Below, piece after piece: positions 13,031 through 26,220 of a stretch of DNA of 64,000 bases. The notes beneath the pieces are model-generated. The model was not told the DNA's origin, did no database searches, and worked only from the letters and a program-made list of their open reading frames with translations. Location of the stretch: NCBI RefSeq assembly GCF_040581485.1, contig NC_090132.1, forward strand, positions 17,975,411 to 18,039,410, read 5' to 3'. Both the position numbers and the translations under genes were made by a program. The stretch is from Linepithema humile. Lineage: Eukaryota; Arthropoda; Insecta; Hymenoptera; Formicidae. Each line of letters begins with the position of its first letter. The stretch's first letter is position 1.

Positions 13031-16000
13031 CTGTTTATGATAGAACGAGAAGCTCTCGGCCGTTACGTGACTCTTGCAAGTAACGCAGCAACGGCTTTTC
13101 CGCGATACGCCGCGTTGCCCCGGCAAGTTTTCAGGTCGCTCGGATGCAATGTTAATTGATGAGCGTATTAACGAGAAGTTACAAGGAAGCGCTCGCGGCT
13201 TTACACGTCAGATTTTCTTTAATTTGCAAAATAAAGTTGTTGAAAGAATATGAAAGAACGGAATATAAAAGAATCATCATAAATATGATGAGATACAATT
13301 TTTAATATGATATACGCGATAATGTGTTAAAAATGAATTGATATAAATTAGATCTATTTGGAGATATTTTTAGGGTTTTATAAATTTATATATTTCAAAA
13401 ACATAGATTATATTTAAATATTATGTAAAGTATCAAGTATGTAAATTAAAAAAATTTTTGCTTCGCTGAATATTTTCCAGCGCTTTTCTGTACGACATTT
13501 ACTGTTTAAACTCTTAAATCTTTATATTCGCGTTATATTGAAACTATTTTGACGAGATATTTATAGGAAGGTACTTGTGATGGCCGTTAATGCACGCGGA
13601 CGCCCGTAAAAGACGCACGCGTACGTGTGCTGCAGTTAAATATGGGCGTGTGCACGTGCGAAGTCGATTACAATAACTCTCGCGAGTAGTAAAGCATCAC
13701 ACTACATTACCCTCGCACGGCCGTCGCATCGCGCGTCGAACGCGCGCGGTCATCGTTTCGGCGGCTGCCGATGATTGCAGTTGCAGCGGTGTAGCTTGCA
13801 TCAACGATGTCTAGTTCGCAGCGAGCGATTGCTGAAGCGGCCGAATAGCGCATTACGTACGCGGCTCGTTAAGGATTACGATGCCTGTTACGATAATAAA
13901 TCTATTCGCAGTAATAAAGCTCTTACCGAAGCATTAAGATCCGGGCATCCAATTGCTCGCATCACCGCGCTATCGAGGGGTTGCGATTAATCAAACTAGA
14001 ATACGCGTTCAGCTTTTCTCTATTACCAATTAATATGTCTGTTTTTCGACCGAGTAATAAATAATTATATAATAATAATAAATTAATAATTTACGATAAT
14101 ATCAAACGTGTAATGCGCGACAAAGCTCTTATTTATTCATAATAATTATCATATCGTTAAAAAATTATTTTAAAAATTATTATAGCTCGTTGTTTAGATT
14201 AAATAATATATTCTACAAACAAAATATAAAGTTTAATCATCATTAATTAAAAGATGCGACGTGAGTTTTTAATTGACGCTTTCATGCCGTTTCAAGACTA
14301 AAGAATCTTTGGTCTGACCGTACTCTGTCATTATCTATTGTAAACGAACAAAAGGTAGGTCGACAAGTTAATAATCGATATAAGCGTACCAAAATTTATA
14401 CAGAAATTAATATCACATTTGCAGTTGCAGAGCGATAAAATTTTAAAGTAAGTATTTAAACTATTTGTTCCGCATAACTTCTCCTATCTTATATCGTTTA
14501 TGAGCGGAATTTCATAACTAATTAGAGCGGCATTCGCGAAGCATGAGGGTATATAGGGGCATAGGATACACGGAATTAGAGAGAGGATTGATACCGTCGC
14601 TGGTATCAGCGGTCATAATGCGCTTGCATATTTGCGCAGCGCGGATGCAATACACGATGCAACCGAGCGATTTCAAACGGCCTTCACTGAAGGATACGTT
14701 TCCGCATCAAACAAGAATTACGCGGTACGGCAACGAGAGCGTAACGGCAAACGAGCCGAGTCGTCTGCTCGAAGAAACGTGGAAGCAAATTTTGTTACAT
14801 GCCGCTGCAAGTTTGTAAGCACGTATCAGAGTAATGCGTAGCAAGGATGAAGCGTATCTTTACGTTCATTACATCGACTTGTATCTCGATATAAATTCCA
14901 AATATTTACTGAAATAGTTGTTATATATAAAGTGTAAAATATTTGTAACGTCACAAAATGTGCAATAAGTAAAACTACCATTAGAACGTATCGCAAATTT
15001 CTAATTTCGTTTTTTGAGATACTAATAAACTCTATAATGAATCTTCCTGTTATAATAAATGGAATCATTTATAATTTGTACACTTTGATTCTTGTTAGAA
15101 TAAAACTCACTTGTTAAATTAATGCAAAAATCCCGGAATTTATGGGAGAAATCTTCTCAAATATATGATTAAATAATAACCGGAATAAAATAAATATTTT
15201 CTAGTTTATATACGTGTGTATTATACTGGTGTGCTTTATGCACGAAAATGGTATCCCGACATTTAGTCGTAGAAGACAGTCGAGTGATATAAAAGTGCAC
15301 GGCTGCTCGTTTCGCATCCGCTCGTTCGTCCCGAGCTAAGTGCACTTCGCGAATAATCACAGCGTGAAGCGGGCGTCGAAACATGCATGCGACGATGATT
15401 TACCCTTTTCCTCGTTGTGTTTCCTTACCCGTCTATATTTTTCTCTCCATCTATCTACATTCCGCCTCCCAGTTTGTCTTCAACAAGGCGGAAAAATGCT
15501 TTTCCGCCGCGGGATCTTTTCTTTTTTTTTTTTTTCTGATATCAAAGTGGCGATCAAGAACGCGAAAAAACGTCGCCGTGAAATTTTCCGGCTTCTGGCT
15601 CGCCTCGATTCGCCACATGAGTACGACAGCGACATCGTCTGCCGATTTTTGACGCGACTGGGTACACGAGAGATGCAGTCGAGGGAAAGGAAAATATTTT
15701 TATCGGCCTACCACGTGCTGTCGCGACGTAAGATTCTGTTTTTTTTACAGGAACTGCGATAAATATGACTGCGATATTTTCCGGAAACCTATGAGGTTTA
15801 GCGAATAGCAAAATTATTAAATTCATGTTTATATATCCGTAATAAAACCTTACAATATATACCCGTATTTTTTGGCACAGAAATATATTGTACTCACGAT
15901 ATAAATTAAAAATATTGGATTTTATTACTATTTTTTGCAATTTATTTTTTGCAAAAGAACAAACATATACACGTCAAAAATATATATAAAAAAGGGAAAA

Positions 16001-18171
16001 TATAAAATTCGGAATATTACAATTTGCTAATATACTGTGTGCAGTTGTTATTCAGAGTGCGGAAAGATCAAGTTTGTTCAAGAACATCTGGTTATTAAAC
16101 AGGTGGGAATATTTGTTCTTTTTAATCACAATTGGGACCGTTTATGTTGTATAAATGCTACAGTTAGTCACTCATATAGTCGTGCTGCGCGTGATAAATG
16201 AATATGTGGCTAACGCGTGAGCGCAAGATATTAGTCTTCCTTGTCACAAATTATCGCGAATGGAATTTGTTAAGGTACAACCGTGGCCCACCGGCGATCA
16301 TCGTGTCGCGCGGAATATATTGCGTCGTTTGCGCTAATGCACCTGAAATGTCGGAAAACTAATCTCCCGTCGCTAAGGCACCTCACACGTGTAATGAACT
16401 CGCACTGACTTGAGGATATATGTGTTCCCGCTGCGATATTTTTTTCCTCCGCGATAGTGAAGTTGGCGTAACTTCGGGCAAAATCCCGCCACATTGCTGC
16501 CATCATACTTTATGCATTGAAATTGCACGAAATGTCAGATAAAAAAAAATGTATGACAAAGAAAAATTCAATAATATTATTCAACAATATTAAAAAAGTG
16601 GACCAAATAAACTAACAATTTATCATTGTAGTTTATAACTCTTGCGATATTTTATTATACTTTTTCTACCTCATTGCTTGATATCGCAAAGTGTACCACG
16701 TAAATGGAACATAATCAGATATATTTACAAGTACAGTGTTCTCTGGCAATTATAATTAAACTTTCAACCCTCGTATATCCAACTTTAACTATGTCGTATT
16801 ATATACGACATATGCAATCGAAACGTGACATCAAAAATAACGTAGACGCCGCTCTACTTTAGAGTAATTTGCTCCCCTAGTAAGAGGGTCAGGCGAGGGA
16901 ACAGTGGAGTATCTTCACCCGATTTCCCAAGACGCAAATGGTTCTAACCTCGGCGTGCATGGGGGTTGGGTTTAACCGGCCCACATACAAATGCCGTCTT
17001 TAGATCTGTTGTATACGCACACACACAAACACATATGGACGAAAGAGACGACAAGGTTTCGGATTGATAAATGAATGCACGTGAGGAGGAACGCCACGTC
17101 GAGAGAAAAGACTAAAGACACCTTAGGGGATGCGGAAAGCCAAGAGACGAAGAAGCCAACCGTATATATCTTGATCTCGAACAGCTAGGGAACAAAGACA
17201 CTGCCGTGTATCGCCGATTGCGCGTAACACTCGACTTAATCCGCGATGGGTGAATTCGTCTTGTCCGCATTTGGCGAATTCGCGATCGTTCGAAAGCACT
17301 ATTTCGCGGTGGCGAAATCCCTCGGGCGGTTTTATCGTCGTTGAGTAACATTAGTTAATGACTTGCGACCACGAAATGGAAAATTAATGCCGCCTGGTTT
17401 CTGTTCGTTTAAATTTTATTATTATTATCGCGTTCGCTGCTAGGATTTATTTACTCGCTTGTAAATTGAGATTCATTGCTCGGTAGAAAAATGCAAGGTT
17501 TCTTTTTAAAAACAATAAAATAAATAACGAAATTTATTTTGCATTATAAATATCTTCATATCAGTGTTGTCAGGTTTAAAATATAGAATCTTTCTTAAGA
17601 AAAATATTATTTTACGACCTCGTTTAAGTAGGTGCGAGTGTGCTGTGCGGATACAGGCCCTTGTAAAGATGGGCCATGTCGACGACAACTTTAACTGTCG
17701 CGAATTCCACGTGCCGAGACTATCACAGCACTTCGCGAAGAGTTCTTCGCAGCACGATATACACCGTTAACTCAATAACCTCCTTATTTCCTTCGACCTC
17801 ATTTCCTAACCCGTCGAACGTTACACCGACCCTGGCACGTCTCTTAAAGCTGATGGCCTAGCATCGGCGCCGAGAAAAATAGATTAATAACACGGCGACA
17901 TGTAAAAGCGCAGCGTGTGGTTAACGATACGAAATCACAAAGAGCGTATCGTAAAAGCAATCGCGGTCCCGTGTATGCACTATGAACAAATATAACGTTG
18001 CATTTCGCAACATTAATTATGTGAGTACAAATGTCAATCGATATAAAGTGACACAATTGTGTTTTACAGCGAACGGAATGATTTCTGATCATTCATAAAT
18101 TTTATTGTATCGATTTTCGAGACGTCCTAATCATGGATAGCACAAATAGTCTACAAAGTTTACACAGTAAA
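13031..18171. other. Noncoding stretch with CpG-rich patches
   Basis: CpG-rich patches occur at about 13031-13200, 13570-13990, 14540-14830, 15290-15770, 16260-16510, 16860-17360 and 17600-17870, separated by AT-rich DNA. Frames of 60-140 codons occur on both strands within the patches and overlap one another. None has convincing paired splice sites or a recognisable motif. A long T run sits at about 15520-15536. I see no definite gene. Confidence 0.4.
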
Positions 18172-18390
18172 GTTGATGCAAAAGATTTATCGCTTCTTCG
18201 TGAAGGTTTATTTTAAATAAAGTTATTGATTTTTATTCGAAGAGCTCAAAGTTTTTTAAGTCAAGCGTATAAAAACTTGTTTGTAGATAAAAAATGTATG
18301 AATTCAATTTTAATTCATGAAAATTTATTTGAAACCTCGCAATTCTGTCTTCAATATTAGTTCACGAGCTGACAAATCTTTTGCACCAAC
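18172..18390. mobile_element. Small element with about 30-bp terminal inverted repeats
   Basis: The left end starts GTTGATGCAAAAGATTTATC. The reverse complement of the right end starts GTTGGTGCAAAAGATTTGTC. The similarity continues for about 30 bp with small gaps. The interior (219 bp in total) is AT-rich and contains an imperfect palindrome near 18300-18320. No clear target-site duplication was found next to the ends, so boundaries and superfamily are uncertain. Confidence 0.4.
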
Positions 18391-21300
18391 CTAATAGTTC
18401 AATCTTAATCTCTGTATTAATATTGAATCTATATTTGCATTTATTCATCCAGACGCATTGAGCAACGATCCGCAAAATAATGTGCACTCGCGCCTGCATC
18501 GATCATCCTCGTGTAACGGAAAACATATCGCTTAAGATATTCCATCTCTTTGCTCATCGCGCGACATCCGTCAATATCGCGTTCGTCGCATTAAAATTCA
18601 CCGGTGTGCTCTTCGATTTAGTCGAATTTTCAAGACGCCTCTTGTTCCAGGCGCCCGGGTTATAACCGGCGCGCTCGCGATTCGCGTCGAGCCTTATTTT
18701 GCATTCGACGGCGAGTTGCGGCGCGTAATATGAAAAATACATAATTCTTCGACGGAAAGTGCCAATAATACGTACATCATGTTTCTGACCGGCGTACCGC
18801 GATATTTCACGCCGGACCGGGGGCTCGGAAACGCGCGGCGCGACGTACCATGTATACGCCGGGACGCGCGCCACACGCGAGCCATTTTATTTTGCAATAT
18901 AATGCTTGACTCCTCGTCGTCCGCGCGGCTTGACATATTGGACGTGATAGGGAGTAATCTGTTATACCGCCCTGTGTCCACGATAGAAGCCTGCAGGCGG
19001 CAACCCCCTCCCCCACCCGTCCCCGCTGCATCTACGGTATGCACTGGAACGACCGATATATTTCCCGGCATGCACTTCCGTACGATTCGTACGGAAAATA
19101 TAGTGGTCCACGCGCGAGCGCGAACATGAATGCGTGAGCCAGATCGGCGATAAATCAGACCGCAACGTAAATAAAATCTTATGGAAACGTCCGGGAGAAC
19201 GTCTTTTACGTTCTTTTTCCGGGGCCAATTTGAGATTGTCCGCGGCGCGCACGGCGCGGGCTGGTTCGAAGAACTGTCCGACTACATTATTGACTTCAAT
19301 GCTAACAATAGGAGCGATGTATATAATAGTAGATAATGCTCCTAGAAATAAATGTGTAAACATTATTTGCAAAGAAACTCGATATTGTGCAAACACAGAT
19401 AATACGGATATCGTAAAGTATATTTCGCGCTATTTTTTGTTTATGTACAATTGTGTTTTCTGCAATGTCTTGTTATAATTTTGAAATTTTACTCCTAGCA
19501 ATTTTTTAAAATTGAAATTTTTATAGGAACGGTGTGCCCGTAATAAATTAAAACTTTATGGATTGTGTTTAAATATGTTCGTCAATAGTTGTTACGATCT
19601 TTATTTCATGTTGCTCTTAATTGCTTTAAAAATCAATTTTAGCGCATTTACATTTATAAGAGAAGAAATGCCAAATTTATATTCAATCGAATATAAATTG
19701 AATAATGCAATTTGTCTTTTTTTTTTTTTATAGAACTTCAATAAAATATTTATCAGATATTTATGAAACGTATATCAAAGCCGAGAGCAGCGTACGGAAA
19801 ATTCTGACTGATTCTTCACCATTAATCGCGCGAGAATTACGTCTGGAACTCGAAAGGCATTTCGGATAATCCCGGATGGCGTTGCGCAATATTCCGACGA
19901 ATGCATCGGTGCATCCCGATGGCGCATGTCTATCGAAAAACCAAAGAGATCTCTCTGCTGTAGTTTCGCTTGGCTGGGGCCAGGATCAGGGATGGCACTC
20001 GAGACACACCCGAGGGATTTTGGGACGAAAAGTTCCGCTAGAAACTCCGGTCTCTCTCGCTTATCCAGAAGCCCTCATCTCTGCATCGCGCGCCTCTCGC
20101 TGCTTTTCGCAGTGCACGGAGTTAGGCTGCATATAGTTGTGTTTCACGAACGCGCTGCACTGACCCAATCGAAAGCTATCGTGAATTTTTTTTAAATAGG
20201 ATTTAAAGTTTGTACGACGAATTTTCAGTCTCTGTTTAAATGTACGTAATTACCGAGATGAAGCTTTGTGGGACGGTCAGAATTTTGACTGCGAAAAAAA
20301 CAGATTGAATGAACCATTTGATGTAAACATCATATTCGCGAAATGTAATTGCTTTAAGCAAAATATGAATGCAATTAAAATTTATAGTATATGTCTCGAC
20401 GAGATTTCAATGTTTGATTTACTCTACTTGCGGAGCATGCGATTCAATTTACATCGCTTGGAATCAGTTGAACCGGAAAATTAATGTCCAATAGTTTTTG
20501 TGTAAAATAATGTCGTCATTGTTTTTGTTTATCGGCATAAGGAGATCGGAATATCTAATAATGGCTAAATCATGGCATGTGATTAATTATCGACATGTAT
20601 CGAGTTAATTAGTTAGATTAATCGTTAGTTCCCTTAGGAATCGCAAGCTATTAGCGATGCCCTGCTGATCTCTCGAGCGTTCCTAATATAAATTATTCAC
20701 CACCTTAATAATACCGCCTTCGCAATTGCTCGTTGTTTTACAACCCGATGGCAGTCTCTTAGAGATTAACGTGAAAGATTCAAGCATTACGTAGAAATAC
20801 TTTACAGTGCATTTCCAAGCGATTCTGCGATAAGGTGTTATGTACGCTTCCGAATACATCGTAGCATTAATGTACACGAAGCGTTAATATTATGATATTA
20901 CAGGAGCGGAGAACAGCCTTTTCGTGCATCCGGCATGTAAATGAATGTAGAGGTAGATATGCAAATCGTACCGGCGAGTGACACCGACGTATTCTACGAC
21001 TAACATATTTTGTGAGTACGCCGGATGATACGTTTGCGCGGATGACATTTTGGTTCAGCCGGTTTTAAAATGAAAATAAAAATAGATGACGCATATGACT
21101 TATTAACTCTATGACAGAACATGCTAATGACACTTCTAATAAAGATGAATAATTCATTATAATTTTTAAATATACGTGGATGCTAATGAGCCTTGATATT
21201 TTCGCATTATCTCAGTTGACGATTCCGTCCATTTATACAGAACGCACATGACTTTGTTTCAAAAAAGTATTCTATATTAAATAAGCATACCTATAATTAG

Positions 21301-22359
21301 TATTAGCAATTGAAAGCTTTTAATCACTTGAATAGATATGATTTTATCATCATGTTATCATTTCAACCTGATTATGTTCAACTTAGTTTTCGTATGTTCA
21401 TCTTTGTTTGTTAAATCCCGAGTCTTCTATTTTTGCAGACTATTCATATCATTGTTGCGATCGTTTTTTTACATTGCTTGAAATAAAATATTATTCCGTT
21501 TTTCATCTGTCCATAGCTATCTTTAAAGTAAGAGCGAAATTAATTCTAAATCTGAATTTGAAGTCTGCATCCGTCGTTCCATCAGATAATCCGCCATTCG
21601 TGGATAGATATAATATTTTGGGAACAATCAATATCGAAATGAAAAAAAAAAAAAAATGTTTACTGTAGTCTTTTCGCAGAATTAAAGATTTTCAGAGGTG
21701 TCGTTATATTGAAATTTGTATGACAAAAACGGAACGATCAATAAAGAATATTGGTGATTGCCAATTCGACGAGGGAATTTCCTGATCAGAATTTCAAATT
21801 GAATCGAGGAAAGCAGAAATATTTCTATCACATAAAAATTGCAATAATAAAGGTACTGTTTTGAAAAATGACGTAAGAAGCTCGAGAGTGCTTGATTTAA
21901 AGTAGATGGGCGAAAAGAATTGTGGAGGCCGGGATGTTAAGCAGTCGAAACGACCTTTCTATAGCGATCCGCCTACATTTTTCTCTGCGTGAAAAAGAAT
22001 AGTAACAGCCTCAGGTGGATTATCTAATATATGCAGAATGTCTTCGTAAAGTATTCTTATCGCTGTACCGTGGATTTCTCAATAATTGGAGAGCAGTTTT
22101 TTTTTTTAAATAAAATCTTAGAATAAGCAAGCTCTAAAATTCACCAGAATTTATTTTTTATACGCTTGAGAGTTGAAAAGTTATCAGTAGCTTGATAATC
22201 TTAGTTTAGATGAAAATGCACTCAATGTTTATCTAAAATACTTTCATGTGAAAGAATCGCGGGACACCTCTGGGGACACCTCGTACATGTAAACTCGCGC
22301 ACGTAGAAGTCTCGTGCATAACGGCGTCGAGTAACACGCGAAATGCATTTCTGTTTCAG
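18391..22359. other. Noncoding stretch with one large CpG-rich island
   Basis: The CpG-rich island at about 18480-19260 carries overlapping frames on both strands (up to 144 codons), which is the signature of composition rather than coding. A second GC-moderate patch is at about 19780-20160. Isolated acceptor-like sites (near 18658 and 20890) lack a matching downstream exon in a consistent phase. The remainder is AT-rich. If the exons at 10231 and 22360 are one gene, this is its last intron plus any missed exon. Confidence 0.4.
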
Positions 22360-22469
22360 GAAGCGCGTACATCATCAGATGGAGTGCGCCGCAGTTGATG
22401 GTCGTGGCGGTGCAGTACATTCTCACGGGGCCCTATATGCCCCCCTACGTGCCCCAGACGGCGAATTAA
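22360..22469 (+). CDS. Probable terminal coding exon, unrecognised gene
   Basis: A strong acceptor (GCATTTCTGTTTCAG) is followed by two bases that complete a codon, then 35 sense codons and TAA. The peptide begins SAYIIRWSAPQLMVVAVQYI and ends MPPYVPQTAN: a hydrophobic centre, then a proline and tyrosine-rich tail. About 29 of 35 third positions are G or C against about 16 of 35 second positions, much higher than the surrounding DNA and typical of coding sequence. A second frame is also open to 22514 but has no such codon bias. The hydrophobic stretch might be a short membrane or anchor segment, but I do not recognise the family. The upstream exon must end one base into a codon. Confidence 0.5.
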
Positions 22470-22918
22470 GACGTCGGGAGAAAAGAAGTACCGTCGCGCC
22501 CGTTTGTCCGAGGTGAGGTCGTCGACGACACGACGAGGAGCCGGCAGTTCTGGGTTCCTAAAATATATCGTCGTGTACCTTTCGCGCGAAACGCGCTTTT
22601 TGCGGAGCGGACGGAGTACGCGGAATACTAGAGTACTAGTGGACAGGAAATACGCTTGCGAACGGGTAAATAGTTTACGACCAACAGACACCGATCTATT
22701 CCGATCCGGAATGGATTTTGTTTTATGTATTGCCGATCGAATATTCTAACTGCGAGATTTTCACGGCGACGCGACGTATTACGTAATAATTTTATTCTTA
22801 CTTAATGCATGATATGAAAATTCCTAATCGTGCTCGATAGAGTCCGTTTTCGTTATAAGCATGTCATCTAACTTTCTAACAAAATTGTATGAAACTTTTT
22901 GTGCGCAGGATCAATAAA
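22470..22918 (+). other. Putative 3' untranslated region with AATAAA
   Basis: Sequence following the stop codon at 22467-22469. It is CpG-rich for the first 280 bp, then AT-rich. An AATAAA hexamer lies at 22913-22918, about 445 bases after the stop, and would be a reasonable poly-A signal. Inference only: this hexamer is frequent by chance in AT-rich DNA. Confidence 0.25.
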
Positions 22919-25900
22919 TTAATTTGCTGTATTTAATTAACGTTTACATATTTAATATTTAAACAGCTAAGTGTCGTCGATACTAATTGGCGACGAATTG
23001 TGATACTGAATCTTAAGTATTAATACCACAGAGTAAATACATTTAAAAATATGTGTGAATAATTTTAAACCAAGACACATGATATATTCGCAGCGAAAAC
23101 TTAAACGGTTTCGTATTCGAATAAATTTACTGAGTTACACAGTATGGTTTTTTTAAGAGCTAGTGTCTGTGATATTTTTTTTTTAATAGTTAACAGACAT
23201 AGAAAAATATATAATAATTTGATGAAATTTGATTCGATTTAGTTGCTTTAACATTTCCGATAGATTCATGTCGCGATATTTAGATGCACGTATCAAATAA
23301 AAAACCTACTGAATAAATATTCTATTGCGGTAAGTCTAGAATCATGGTTCGTTGTTCCGTAATATGCAGAAAAGTTCATAAACTAACTTGGCAGTCAAAC
23401 GAAAGAATTGTGCGTTTTCTCGACGTGTGATTTACGTATTATATAGGTTGACGCACCTTGAGACCAACATGTTATACGCAATGAAGAAGCGTCCAAGAGT
23501 TTCCTCTAGAGAATAGGGGGAATTTGATTAATGCCTCGGCACGTGAAAAATAGCAGGGGCGCGGCCGCAACTCCTCGAAATAGCAAGAGAGGCAATGACG
23601 TAAGAGTCATTGAAAATATTTTCTCGCAACCTGTAAAAAAAAAAAAATGGTTGCATGCCTTCGAAAATATCCATTAAAAACTCTTCATAATGAAGTTATA
23701 AAGTGTAACACAAAAATATCCGTAGGAAAACATATAAGTATATATAATGTGTAGATAATTTTGCTGAAAATACGGACCTTGTATAAAAACAGGCTTTAAT
23801 GCAATAATACGAGCGACAAGGAACAGAATAGCAATAAAAGTCATTGCTTTTTATACACATTTTGTTGTGCGCAGGTTGTCAGTTTTATGGACCAAAAATA
23901 AAATTTATTACAGATCAGGGCACATTATTGTCCGGTAAAATTTATATGAACTTCGAATGTTCGATCTATCACGGCGAGAGATTATTGCCTCGTGAAAATT
24001 TACGAATATTGTATGTTCATTAAATGTTCTCTCCGTTTAATTAAGAGTGTATACATATATTCCGCAGCGAGAACGCTCTTGGCAATTTTTAATTATCACA
24101 TACGTCGGGACATTATTATTCGCTAATTAAACGTCTATATAAAATTCGCTCGCTCCGCGTACCTCAATACTGCACTGATTTCCACTACTGCCATCAAATA
24201 GCGCATAAGACTGATTCGATTAAAATTATAATATAAGATAGGGCCACTCTCGAGTTTACAGACTCAAAGAAGCTGGTATTACAACTCGCGATTTATACTC
24301 CTTTTGATTACCTGAAAATTATGATACTCATCTGGGTACTGTAATTGCGTGCACCCGTTAACGAAATAGTCTCGCTCGGTTATTACTGTAAGAGAATCGC
24401 TTTGCACTGTTATAAGCGCGCTACAAGCGCACGATTCCTATCGAAGAAACAATAGGTCGTGACTGAATTAATATACGAGCGTGAAATTAAATTACTTTAT
24501 GTACAAAGAAACGAGTATATCGAGCAGCAACATTTCTCTGTAGCTGAAAGTCTCTGCGCGCCGGTTAATTGCTTCTTCTCATTCATTACTCTTTATATGC
24601 GCCATTATACATATCAGAACTTCGGCGTTTTGTACTCTATGTTAATTACATTTTAGTTATCGAACTTTATTAAGGGATTTTTTTTAGAACAGAATCATTC
24701 AAAGTTGTAATAATGTTCAACCGAATTGTAATGAATAATATTTGTTAAATTCTGATTACATATCTCTATTACGAACTTTTTCATTTAACAAGTATGCTTG
24801 CAGCAATTAAAAATTACAATGTTTTTTTCTGAACAAATAGAAGCCACCGCTTTTGCAAAACACAATTGCCTTAAAAGAAAAAGATATATCTGCCTTAATA
24901 CACAACAAATAACATGTTAATCTTTTTACACCGAATACCGCTTCGAATTTGCATGAAAGCCATTCGTCATCCGATTAAGAACTATTTGTGCTTTACACGA
25001 AACACGCCATAAATTAGTATAGAAAGTTTCGATCGCACAAAGAAGACTTCGACAAAGTATTCGATCGGAAAATCTCGCAAACAGCGAAACTTGTGTTGAT
25101 TCAAGATTGAAAAGTTCAGCTGTATGTGTCCGACGAGGTTTCAAGGAAAAACGGAATGCAAAACTATATGCTTTTAACGGCAAAATATAGAAATCACGTT
25201 TCTATTATTTAATCTTTAGAGTAAGTACACTTTTAATTATCAACAAGCATGAACGGCGACATGTTTCGTGACGAACAAACTATTGATCTTGTTAAAAAAA
25301 GAAAAATAGACCGACCATCGGCGTATTCCGATCTTTCCCTCTCGGAAATAGCACAAACAGCAGCCGTCGCTTCTGTAACGCGACACGACGAGATTCGTTT
25401 CAGAGAGATCACCAGATTTGGATATCGAAAGGGTACACCTTGACCGCCGCTTTATCTTGATCCCTTTTCCGGAAATGCGCGCGCGGACGAACGGGCGCGA
25501 AGCTTACACGCGCGCCCCACGAAGCGACGACCGCGCAACACGCCGAAATATACAATCTCGTGCCGATATAATTGTACAGCGCGACGGAGGTATCATTCCG
25601 TAATCTATGTAGTCCCGGTCGGATGGGGGATTATGTTAAGCGATGCGTGAGCGCGGCCACAGTCCATGGCAATCCAGGCGTAACAGAGATACTGCTCGGT
25701 GACGTCGTTATACTCGCACACATGCGAAGTGCTTGTATACGCATTCCGCGATTATGTGTCGTACATAAACGTACGTATATACATTACACGACCGATGTAT
25801 ATTTGTATATCATAGACGATATGCCCGTGCAATGCATTACCGCGACTACAAAAGGACGCGTCCAGGGATGAATCTATCTAGATACTAATGAAACGAGCTC

Positions 25901-26036
25901 CGCGTGCTCACGATTATCAAACTGATTGTCTTATATGATGAATTCCGGCTATAGTATTCGTCAAGTTGTCAAAATTGTCGAAAGAAATCTTCATCATAAT
26001 TTTCCAAAATTTATCAGATATATGTTGCAAGTAAGC
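22919..26036. other. AT-rich noncoding stretch with a CpG-rich patch
   Basis: Mostly AT-rich with no gene recognised. A CpG-rich patch lies at about 25370-25880. Three overlapping plus-strand frames of 60-99 codons occur between 25249 and 25871. The first (64 codons, start at 25249) is the most protein-like but has no supporting splice or motif evidence. Confidence 0.4.
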
Positions 26037-26220
26037 GTCAAGCTCAGGGTCGGATGTACGATTTTGTGGCCCCTAAGCTATGATCTTAAGAAGGCCCCCT
26101 CTTATTAACAAAAAATACATTTTTTTTAATCTTTTCTATACTAAAGAGGCCCCCTTATAATGTGAGGCCCCTAAGCTGTAGCTTATCTAGCTTATGTGTA
26201 GATCCGGCACTGGTCAAGCT
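26037..26220. mobile_element. Complete hAT-type miniature element with 8-bp target duplication
   Basis: A 168-bp element (26045-26212) is flanked by a perfect 8-bp direct repeat GTCAAGCT at 26037-26044 and 26213-26220. The left end reads CAGGGTCGGATGTACGA and the reverse-complemented right end reads CAGTGCCGGATCTACAC. The CAGNGNCGGATCTAC pattern with an 8-bp duplication is typical of the hAT superfamily. The interior carries four GGCCCC-containing words, including two copies of GGCCCCTAAGCT, and a TAAGCTAGATAAGCTA-like subterminal repeat. No coding capacity. Intact ends and duplication suggest a fairly recent insertion. Confidence 0.85.

Noticed and set aside
15340..15762. 140-codon plus-strand frame
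   Set aside because: Includes a poly-Phe stretch from a long T run, and its first half has chance-like composition. No supporting splice sites.
18694..19396. Overlapping frames of 106-144 codons on both strands
   Set aside because: Simultaneously open on several frames of both strands in CpG-rich DNA. Composition effect, no splice or motif support.
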